From assembly GCA_002682825.1 (NCBI GenBank), contig NOKP01000005.1:1054001-1118000 (forward strand): 64,000 nt of DNA. Reading direction: 5' to 3'. The notes below the pieces were generated by a model. It was not told the DNA's origin, did no database searches, and was given only the letters and a program-made list of their open reading frames with translations. This stretch comes from Neonectria sp. B-13. Lineage: Eukaryota; Ascomycota; Sordariomycetes; Hypocreales; Nectriaceae. Shown here in pieces: positions 54,909 through 64,000 of this stretch. A program made the position numbers and the translations under genes. Each line of letters opens with the position of its first letter. The stretch's first letter is position 1.

Positions 54909-57191
54909 TCAGCTTTCAGACACACCAACGCAGTAGGCGTATCCCAGCCAGAAGTTTGTCAGGCAGTCTTCGCTAACAGCAGGATTCCAAGTAAAGAATT
55001 GCGCCTTTGAGATGCCGGCAGCGGCAGGTATTGAGTCGCACGTTTCACCATCTTCAACGACGTCCCACTTGTTGCAGTTAGACGGCTGTCCCGCGTGCGT
55101 CTCAGCTGGGGGCGTAGGCGCACTAGAAGTCGTTGTGGTCGCTGACGCGGTGGTAGACGTGGGCGAACTAGAAACACCAACGCAGTAGGCAGATCCGAGC
55201 CAGAAGTTCGTAAGGCAGTCTTCGCTAACAGCAGGGTTCCAAGCAAAGAACTGCGCCTTGGAGATGCCGGCAGCGGCAGCTATCGAATCGCACGAATCGC
55301 CCTCTTCAACGACGTCCCACTTGTTGCAATCCGACGGCTGTCCCTCATGCGTCTCGGCCGGAGGCGTGGGCCCGCTCGACTCTGTTGACGTAGGTGACTC
55401 CGTAGTAGTGGCGACGGAGCTTTCAGCTTCGTCCGACTTCTCCAGATACCAAGATCCGCAGTAACGTACGCCTGTCTCAAATTCACACGAGGGGTCTGAC
55501 ACGTTGCCGAGACCCGAATTCCAGGAGGCGAACGATTCCAGGTCGACGTCGTACATGTATGCCGCGAGGATGCAGTTGTTTGCCCATCTCGTCCCGTTTA
55601 CGTCCAGCTGATAATCAGCGCCATCGAAATAATGAACGCAGTCGTCTCGCGTGCCCGTGGCCTCGGGCAGAGGCGTGTATCGTCTATCATAGGCGGTGGC
55701 TGTGGCATTGGGGAGATTGATGAACGGGACGCCCGTGAAAGTGGCCGAGGGATCAATAGTGATGGGATTATGGCCTGGGCGCCCGGAGTACGTGTTGACT
55801 AAGATAAAGTTAGCGCCTAGATGAGGGAATCGAGTGAGAAATGGAAAACTAGGGCGTACTGTCTCCTACAGCTTCCACACAGTAGCTCTCTTCGGCAAAC
55901 AGGTTGGTGCAGTTCTCGTTGACGCTTGGGTTTAGAAAGATGAAGTCCGCAAGTGATATGCCGAACTTGAGCGTCAGGAGGTTGCAGTAGTCTCCAGCCT
56001 CGACATGGTACCAGAGACCGCAAGGTTTGTCGGAACCCTGGGTGACGTCGGTCGGGATGGGCGCGGCTGTAGTGGGTGTAAGGGGTGGCAAGTCGACGCT
56101 GGGCTCGACGAACTCGGTCCCGGGAGCGCCCACGCACAGCTCGGTGCCGTTCATACGGTCCAGGTTGTTACAGCCAGTGTTGATGATGGGGTTCCAGGCA
56201 TGGAGCTGGGACTCGGTGATGTTTGCAGCAGAAGCAATGGCCGAGCATGTTTCATTTGTGCCCAATGTTACAGTATCGCACTTGTTAGTGATGCACAGTG
56301 TGCCTGAGGTAGGGAAATTGGCGCAGTATGCTTCGAGGTTGTTGTCACCCAGAAGCCAGGCCGTCCCGACGCCCTGGGACTTGGAAATAGTGTGGCAGTC
56401 ATCTGAAGACTTAATGGTGTACGTGGACCCGTCACAGGCGCTGTCCGTTGGTTGTGCAGGCTCAGCAGTGAAGTAGTCCAACGTAGTCATTGTGACAGGC
56501 TTGCCAGCGATGCCGCAGCGTGATGTCATGCTTTGGTATTTGGACGCGCTGGCTATGATGGGACCGTCAAAATAGGGTGACCCTGCTTGCACCTGCAGCC
56601 TTGCGGCGAGACAGGCATCGCAGGCATCGGGCTTCACGGCTCCTTCGGGCACTTGGCTGAGGTAGTTGAAGACGGATACTGGAACACATGTTATTTACAA
56701 CTTGTACATAGTAGCCATGGAGGGTTAGATTTCGTTTGCATACCTCCGGGATCAGAAAATACAGCAGCCAGGGCGGCTACAGGACCGCAAAACCGGCCGC
56801 TCTCCTTCAGACATGCCCATTGGAACAGATATTCAAGCGATCCAGGGATAAACTGGGCCGACACTTCTAAGTCGAAGCTACCGGCAACGGTCTGGTTGCC
56901 ACACTGAGACTGCACCGACGTCTTCCACGAGGCCAATGCCTCTAAGCAGCCTTGAGTGCAGATGCGTGTCAACGACTCTGGAGAGTAGAAGAAATCTGAA
57001 CGCAAATGCTTGGCCAGAGGGTCGCAGGCAACATCAGCCAAGAGTGCATCGGTGCAAGTAGACGTCAGGGTCTCTGGAAGGCTGCTATTATACACCATGA
57101 CAGTGGCAGATGCCGACCAAGACCAGAAAGAGGCCACAAGAAGCGGCAGTATGAGAGGCCCCTGGACCGCAAGGTTGAGGACTTGAGCCAT
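54909..57191 (-). CDS. Secreted multi-LysM chitin-binding protein
   Basis: Three exons. Exon 1 starts at 57191 with a signal peptide (PLILPLLVASFWSWSASA) and a cysteine-patterned region; exon 2 (from about 56680) and exon 3 hold the LysM modules. Recognisable LysM-type units include YTIKSSDDCHTISKSQGVG, VTLGTNETCSAIASAANITE followed by AWNPIINTGC, YHVEAGDYCNLLTLKFGIS with LNPSVNENC, and two near-identical C-terminal modules, each with CNKWDVVEEGDSCDSI-like and FFAWNPAVSEDCLTNF-like motifs. Ser/Thr/Pro-rich linkers join them. Fungal multi-LysM proteins bind chitin; this size class is commonly paired head-to-head with killer-toxin-like chitinases, as here. It may protect the producer's own chitin or target the chitinase (inference). 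The ORF stops at 54909. Confidence 0.85.
54923..55426 (-). repeat. In-frame tandem duplication of a LysM module (252 bases, 84 codons)
   Basis: The stretch starting at 54923 recurs from 55175 at an offset of 252 bases with only scattered differences over about 200 bases. It duplicates a complete LysM module plus its linker, keeps the frame, and looks recent. Confidence 0.8.
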
Positions 57192-58104
57192 GATGGAATC
57201 AATGAATGGCCGAGTGAATGAACGAGTGAATGAGTGACAACAAACAGTGCAAGATGGTCGAGAACCTAATGCCTTGCTTGGACAGAGCTTACCCGAGTAG
57301 AGACATCTTTACTTTTCCTATATGCCAGTCTCTTGCATTTGTTTACGACTCCGAACTCCAACTGAGATCCACATTTTCGACCCAGTCAAGAGCCCTGACG
57401 TGACTAACGAAAAGAAGACATGTCCGAAAGCCTGGTCGACTGTTGGTTGCTGTGAAGTTTCAAGTCTCAGCTCCAGGCCATGCCTTGCCAAATTGGAGAT
57501 TAGTGTCAGGCAGGTCGTCCATGTGACTGCAATGACAGCTCCGCAGTTTGATAGAGCATTCCGCTTTTCCGAACGGTAGGATGGCAAGCTTCCATGCCAT
57601 CCTGGGCTGTCCTTGCGGTCCTCTTTGCGCGTATTTGGAGTGGCGATCCACAGATAGCCAGAGTTGCAATTCTGCAGATAGCGCTAATTCTGGGATCATC
57701 CGGAGATAAAGAGGCCAAAAACGGGTCGGGCCGCAGTTCCCGCCCTTCATAACCGCTGTCTTCTCACTTAACTGGGGTCATGGTATGATTTCTTCATTTG
57801 GTTTTAGACTACTTAATACCTTATGATGCATAAAATTACCTTCTGCAGGTACTAGCATGGATGGTCGCATAGTCCCTGTAGGGCTATCGGCCTATCCACA
57901 ACAGGCTTCGCCTCGCCGAGAGGAACAAGCTTACCCAGACTCCCTGAAACCCGGCTATCACATTATGGGACATGTCCGTTCTCCACCCAATTTGCAGAGA
58001 CTCTTGCTAGCGCCAACAGCACATCGCCAACGCTGTTAACTGTACGGTAATGGCTCGACGCTCGTCAAAGGACAAACCTGGTTCCTTTTTCGGCCCCCTG
58101 GGCC

Positions 58105-58230
58105 CGCTGGCTATGTCTTGATGGTTGGTTCTACGTAGTAGCGACAGTGGGTTTGCCGTTGGTTCTAGTGAGGGTCCTGCTGGCTCTATGTCGTGACGGT
58201 TGGTTCGACGTAGTAGCGACAGTGGGTTTT
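58105..58230. repeat. Two-copy tandem repeat, about 73-75-base unit
   Basis: The segment with GGTTGGTTCTACGTAGTAGC and GACAGTGGGTTT at 58121-58154 recurs with minor changes at 58198-58229. A shorter GTTGGTTCTAG motif also occurs at about 58158 and 58243. Confidence 0.7.
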
Positions 58231-58763
58231 ACATAGTTACTGTTGGTTCTAGCGATCGAGGGTTTTACAGCCCTCAGGGATCTCAAAGGTTAGCTCGGTA
58301 CCTGCCCCGGTATTTCGCTTTTAAGTAGTTATTCACTAACGGGCACCCTAAAGATACCTTCCTGAGAGGTGGTCAAGTACCAGAAGATACCAATGAGCAT
58401 GCCTTCTTCAATGAATGGGCCTCTCATCTTTCACCCTCTAGACCCACGAGATACTGTACCCGAACTAACGTTTGAAATCCTTGAGGGCTGTACATAGTGT
58501 GACTTCTTGCTCTAGTGATTGTGGGTGGTACTAGTAATGGAGCTGTTGGTTCCGGGTAAAGGATGAGTCTATCCCTGCCGGTCACTATCCAAGCGAAGCG
58601 CTCCTTCGAGGGCATCAGCTCCGGAGTTCGGAAGATGAGAAGTTCTGTCCAGGGGACTATCACAAGAGAGGATCTCTGTGGGTAGCCAAATTTGACGAAG
58701 GATACAAGAATGCGATGCCTTGAAGCATCAACTCGAGCTGGGAATCGGTTCCAACAGCCAAGC

Positions 58764-58800
58764 CATTCATTCAACGATTCATTCATTCATTCATTCGTTC
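58764..58800 (+). repeat. ATTC microsatellite in chitinase leader
   Basis: ATTC units lie 25-60 bases before the chitinase ATG, interrupted once by AACG. They probably fall in the 5' UTR. Confidence 0.75.
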
Positions 58801-58824
58801 TGTATCTTCTAAGTCGGAGCCAAC

Positions 58825-61800
58825 ATGAGGCTCTGGACTGTACCCAGCCTCCTCGGCTGGTTTGGGCTTGCTATTGCATTGCCCAGTTTTGAACGTGCCG
58901 TCGACCCCAACGCTCTGGCACCATCAAACCCATCTGATACATGTCGTAACTCTGTGTCGTAAGTTCATTGCCAGTTCAATCAAACCAGACCACGCTGATC
59001 GGATCAACAGACCTTTTGACTACTCAGCCAAGGATCGCCACGACTATGAACTACCCATGTGCAGTGCTGACGGCGAAGATGAAGCGGACTCGGAGACAGA
59101 CTCCTCTTCTGTCGTGGGTATGACACACATGTCGTCTTTGTTTTCCAGACAAGTCGTCGTTGGCGATGATTACACCTGCGGGCCTAACCGACCTTGCGCC
59201 AATGAGGCCTGCTGCCCCAAGGAAACTCTCTCGTGCAATTACGGCGAGGAGGCCTGCGGAACGTCGGGAATATCTCCCAACGAGGTTTGCTGGTCTAACT
59301 GTGATGCCAAGGCAGAGTGTGGCAAAAATGCCGCTGTGCCTGGCCGAGAGTGCCCCCTCAACGTTTGCTGCGGTAAATGGGGATTCTGCGGCATGACGGA
59401 CGACTATTGCGACAAGGAGGATCACGAAACGACTGGTGGGTGCCAGTCCAACTGTAACCAGCCTGGACCCAAGAACAAGGCCTCATCGCAGGATAAAGTT
59501 ATTGGATACTACGAGGCCTGGAGACATAACTCGGAGTGTCAGGGAATGGTGTGTCTCTCTCCTCTCTTTGGACACGGCATTTAGAAAGAATACTGACTCC
59601 TCTGTTTAGGGACTCGACGACATTCCCGTCAAATCTCTCACCCACTTATACTTTTCTTTTGCTTCCATCACGCCTGATGACTTCAGCATCGCTGGCATGG
59701 ATGGCCTATCTTCGGGGTTGTTTACCGACTTTACCGATCTCAAGAAGAAGAACCCGCAACTGAAGACGATCATTGCCATCGGAGGGTGGACATTCAACGA
59801 TCCCGGTAAGCAACTGTGCATTCAAATCCCTCAGCCTTGGATCAACCCCTGATTCAAGACAGGCCCTACCCAGACGGTCTTCAGTGACATGGTCAGCACA
59901 AAGGCGAACCGTAAGACATTTATCGACAACCTCTTGGCCTTCCTTCGGCAATATGCATTTGACGGAGTTGATTTTGACTGGGTTAGTCTCCTTCCTTAAA
60001 CCCCAATGAGCAACTCACGTATACTTATTTTGTCAGGAATACCCTGGAGCCAAAGATAGAGGAGGTGTAGATGAGGATGGAGCCAACTTTGTCAAGTTCC
60101 TTAAAGAGTTCGACGAGGAGAACGAGAAGCAGCCAGTTAAATATGTGGTGTCCTTCACGGTGCCAACGAGCTACTGGTACCTCCGGCATTTCGATCTCAA
60201 AGCGGTCAACTATGTCGACTTTATCAATGTCATGTCATACGAGTATGTCTTGATCCTCCCCCAAACCAACAGACTTGATATCCAGACGACTGACATGCAC
60301 ACAGCCTGCACGGAGTGTGGGATCGCGACAACCCAATCGGATCCTACATCTATGGACACACTAATCTCACAGAAATGGAACTGGCTTTTGATCTCTTCTG
60401 GCGTAATGACGTACCTGCCAAGAAATTGAATATGGGACTTGGCTTTTACGGCCGAGCCTTTCAGCTCGCCGACCCGTCGTGCAGCAAACCCGGTTGCACC
60501 TTCAAGGGCGGCGCCACCAAGGGGGGTTGCAGCGGGGAGTCTGGTATCCTGAGTTATCGCGAGATCCAAGAGATTATCAAGAAGAAAAAGATCAAACCAG
60601 TGCACGACAAGAAGGCTGGCATCAAGTACATCACTTGGAACAGCGACCAGTGGGTGTCGTTTGATGACGCGGACACGTTCGAGCAGAAGAAGGAAATGGC
60701 CAAGGACTTGGGTCTCGGCGGCTATCTGATCTGGGCTGTTGACCAAGACGACGAGCACCTGTCGGCATTGCAGGCTGTTCTATCACCCAAGAAGCTCGGC
60801 GACCTTGGTGTAGGGGAAGCATCCAAGAACTGGAAAGGATCCAACGACAGATGCTACATCACGTCCTGCGGTGACAAATGCGATGCAGGCGACGTGAAAA
60901 TCGAGGACCAGCTATGTGGCAAAGACGGCAAGAAGAGCCAGCTCTGCTGTCCTCTCTCGTACGCTCCAAACCCCGACGACTGTCAGTGGCGCGGCAACAA
61001 GCCACTTTGCAACGGCCACTGTCATGACGACGAGGTCATGATGGAGATGAATAAATGGGGAGGCAGTGACGACACCGACGACACCTGCGATGACGGAAAC
61101 CTCGCCTACTGCTGCAAAAGCCCGCTATCTGAAGAGAACAAATGCTACTGGCAAGGCATAGGCGAGGACTGCAAAGACAATGACTTACCCCTAACCTTTT
61201 CGGGCACCATACTATCACTGCTCGATGAGGTAACAGCTGCTATTATCTTGGTTGTAGGTTCCTTTACGCCACTGGGCAGGCTAGTTGGCCTCCCTCTCTT
61301 GGCAGTGCTTGAGGAGCTTGAGCTCGACACGAACAAACTGTATTGCTGTCCCAAAGAGGACGTGGCCACGTGGACAAACTGCGAGTGGTTCGGCGAGCCG
61401 GGGAGCTGCTTCGACGGCCACTGCCCCGATATGAAGTATGCACAGCTCACTGACAGCTACTTTGGTGGCGGCGAGACGTGCGGCTGGCAGGTCTCGCGAG
61501 TGCGCACCTTTTGCTGTGAGCCCAAAGACGATCCTCTCTTCCTGCCTGTGCCCCTGGAGAACCTGTTCGAGAACCCCCCGGAGGGCGAAGGCGTCGATAC
61601 CAAGTTCACGCTCGTGACGGACAAGTCGTCAGGGACGGAGCAGAACCCCAACGATGCTGCTTTCCAATTCGTCGTTATCACCTCTCCCGAGGAGCTTCAA
61701 GTGTCGCTGGACAAGCGTGATGGGTCGCACTGGGATGTCTTTGGCTGTACCGACTCTGTCAGCGAGGGCGAACATACGGTGCAGATGGTGTGTACAGACT

Positions 61801-64000
61801 TCTCCGATAACAGCACCTGCCACAAGATTGGCCTTGGCCATGGTGTTCCAGGGACCATCCTGCAAATGCCCGAGGGGTGTGGCCCGGGCAAATATGCCGT
61901 GGCCAAGGAAATGGTGCCCTCGGGGAACAAGACCCTACTGCCTCGCCACCTTTCCCACCTGGCCAGTCGATCACCCGTCGTATACGACATTACGTTTGAC
62001 TACGATTTCAGCCGGGTTCCCCGAGACCTCGGCTCAACGCAGATGCGTGTAGACTTTAGCAACCAAGACGACTACTGGAACACTGTGGTGGCGGCCGCGG
62101 CCACCAAGAAGAAGAAGATGAAGCGGTCTCTCGAGGACGTGGGCGGAAACCACGTTCGCTGGCTCGAGGACGAGTTTAGGGATGACTTCCACTTTGGCGC
62201 CCTCGACAAGCGCGACCTCGAGGAGCGGTGGTTTGCCTCGGACATCCTGAGCTGGCTCGCCAGGATGGTCAAGCCCGAGATCAAGCGCGAGTTTACGCAC
62301 AAGTACCAGGACTCGATCACGGCCAAGATTGTCGACGAGTCATGGTCATGCGCCAAAGGAGATGTGTCGTACGAAGGACACATCCTCGCCCAGGCCCTAC
62401 TCAAGCTTGACATCGAGACCAGCTTCGGCTTCACGCTCATCGTCACCAAGCTGGAACTGCCCCTGGATCTGAGCCAGAGCTACCTGACGTTTTACAACAA
62501 AGGAGACATTACGGGCGTGTTCATGCTCGAGGCTGTTGCCAAGATCTTTTACAAGAAGTCAAGCGTCATCCTCAACATCCCTTTCCCCGGAGCCTCCTTC
62601 AAGATCCCAGGCATAGCCACCATCGGTCCGCAGCTCACAGTCGAAGGCAGCATTGACGCATCTCTAGCCGTGGCCGGCACCATCGAGACCAAGCTCCAGA
62701 TTGCGAGTTGGGAAGTGCGCCAGGTGGTGCCCGACAACGGTGACGACGAGTACAAACCCAAGGAAATTGGCGATGGGGACCCGAAACTCGACCGGACGGG
62801 CGACTTTGACGGCATCGACAAGCCCGAGTTTTACGCTGGCACCCAGGTCCAGGGAGACATCACGGTCAAGATTTCTGCGTCAGCCGAGTTCGGCGTGCGC
62901 TTTGGTGACAAGTGGGAAGTCGATCCCGCAACTGCTGCGGTGGTGGGCGAGGCCAGCGTTATGGTCAAGATGGCTGCGGGCATCTCCACGCAGGACACAT
63001 GTCCCTTCACGTATGGCCTTGACGTCGGCGCTCGTCTCTACGCCAAGGTCCAGGCGCCCAAGATCTTCAAGTGGCCCGGTGCCGAGTATGACATCACGCC
63101 CAAGTGGAAGAAGGCCATCATCGAAGGGGGCAGCTGTCCGGACCTCGGTTCGATACCGACCAAGAGGGGACTTGATCCTCTGGATGCGGCTTTGAATTAC
63201 TCTCCATCCGACGACTTGGCCGTCGCTGCTGCATCCGAGGCAAAGATGGAGAGGCGTGGCCTGCAAAAGAGAGCGGCCGTATACGGCCCGGCCTTCAGCA
63301 TACCCGTCGGCAAGTACTTTTGTCCCAGCTCGATCGATGAAGACGAGAACAAGGGAAGCATCTGTAGCGAACTCGAAGCGCTCTGGGATAACGACAAGTA
63401 CCTGACCGACGATGACGACTATGAAGAGGTGGCCAGTAGCGCAAAGAGACGAGACCTTGACGAGTTGGCGCTATACAATGAGTCGATTGGAGGGAAACAC
63501 CTTGTGGAAAGAACCAAGACAACCAAACCGGGAAGCATATGCGAGTTGGAGATCAGCATCTCATACCTGACGGGTGGCGACGCCAAAATGGTCGATGCAC
63601 TTGCATACGGCTTCGAGCAACCAGACGTGTGCGGCGACTATGAGTTCGGCGCTCCTTTGGACGCTCGGGTGGCAAGGCAGTATGACGCTGAACACGTGCT
63701 TGAAGTCCAGTTGGTGAAGCATTTCTTCAACGATGTCGCAAAATATAGCGAGCTCTTTGACCACCCAGACCCCTCCAATAAGGGTCGTGATGGTAACCGG
63801 CTTCAGATCGAATTCTGCCCCTACGTCAGGGCGCAATGGGCTATCCCTGCCGTCGCCATCCCAGGCCTGGACTCGTCTAAAGGCACCGGCACGAAGCTCA
63901 AGCCAGTCGACCATGTTGCCGCACAGTTCCCCAGTGACACATGGAAGTTGGACGAGTACGTTGTGCTAGAGCATGAAATCAATACCCCAGCCAAGGGCAA
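58825..64000 (+). CDS. Killer-toxin-like (subgroup C) chitinase: CBM18 and GH18 with long C-terminal region, 3' end beyond window
   Basis: The ATG at 58825 opens a signal peptide (MRLWTVPSLLGWFGLAIA). After an intron, two cysteine-rich units follow: CGPNRPCANEACCPKETLSC and CPLNVCCGKWGFCGMTDDYC, the latter a hevein-type CBM18. Then comes a GH18 domain: KVIGYYEAWRHNSEC, LKTIIAIGGWTF, and the catalytic FDGVDFDW-E motif split by an intron (Glu codon 60037-60039), MSYD and GGYLIWAVDQDD. Five short introns are visible up to about 60304; after that the frame is open to the window edge with no stop. The C-terminal half has more cysteine-rich segments and several dibasic Kex2-type sites (DKR, MKR, TKR, QKR, AKRR). 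The layout matches the alpha/beta-subunit precursor family of yeast zymocin-like killer toxins and fungal subgroup C chitinases, which act on foreign cell walls. No LysM is seen in this protein itself; the neighbour supplies LysM modules. Nothing appears broken within the window. Confidence 0.9.

Larger units (their letters stand above)
57192..58824. promoter_or_regulatory. Divergent intergenic region between LysM and chitinase genes
   Basis: 1.6 kb hold both promoters. Short ORFs at 57318-57750 have no domain support. ATTC-rich leaders lie at both ends: GAATGAATGGCCGAGTGAAT-type sequence at about 57203-57236 before the LysM start, and ATTCATTC repeats at 58764-58800 before the chitinase start. 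A two-copy tandem repeat lies at 58105-58230. Confidence 0.5.

Noticed and set aside
57318..57750. Overlapping plus and minus ORFs in the LysM/chitinase intergenic region
   Set aside because: No start context, domain or signal peptide supports any of them.
62701..63195. 164-codon plus-strand ORF within the chitinase C-terminal region
   Set aside because: It is an alternative frame of the long open chitinase frame and consists of low-complexity Arg/Ser/Thr sequence.

Overview
The window is a filamentous ascomycete chromosome segment, most likely Pezizomycotina. The support is genes with short introns (about 45-70 bases, GTANGT...AG), Zn2Cys6 regulators with fungal transcription-factor domains, MFS and OPT transporters, a LysM protein beside a killer-toxin-like chitinase, and two AT-rich blocks whose repeats differ from a GC-normal copy almost only by C-to-T and G-to-A changes, the mark of repeat-induced point mutation (RIP). 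The species cannot be named from the sequence.

Layout. 0.4-10.1 kb: a compact group of a flavocytochrome-b2-type 2-hydroxyacid dehydrogenase, a divergent anion:cation symporter (MFS), an alpha/beta hydrolase and a divergent Zn2Cys6 regulator; together they look like an esterase / uptake / oxidation module with its own regulator (inference). 10.7-17.1 kb: an F-box-like protein built from two similar halves, a 5'-incomplete M15-type peptidase-like secreted protein, a regulator-like protein with no visible zinc cluster, and a small secreted cysteine-containing ORF interrupted at a homopolymer. 18.1-24.3 kb: an OPT oligopeptide transporter and an intronless GH2 exo-beta-glucosaminidase (chitosan degradation). 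24.3-30.6 kb: gene-poor, with relics of two flavin monooxygenase types around a foldback inverted-repeat element. 30.6-33.6 kb: a maltose-permease-type sugar transporter and a small zinc-finger-like protein. 34.1-39.4 kb: a second monooxygenase relic and the first RIP-degraded AT-rich block. 40.6-47.9 kb: a 6-phosphogluconate-dehydrogenase-like enzyme, a divergent MFS transporter and a Zn2Cys6 regulator, probably another small catabolic cluster. 49.9-52.6 kb: the second AT-rich block, carrying the same repeat family. 53.2-64.0 kb: a 519-residue hypothetical protein, a multi-LysM secreted protein, and a divergent CBM18/GH18 killer-toxin-like chitinase that runs off the right edge.

Genes are described as full spans that include introns. 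Splice sites were chosen by eye from reading-frame continuity and protein-family continuity. Family assignments rest on motifs recalled from known families; no database search was possible.
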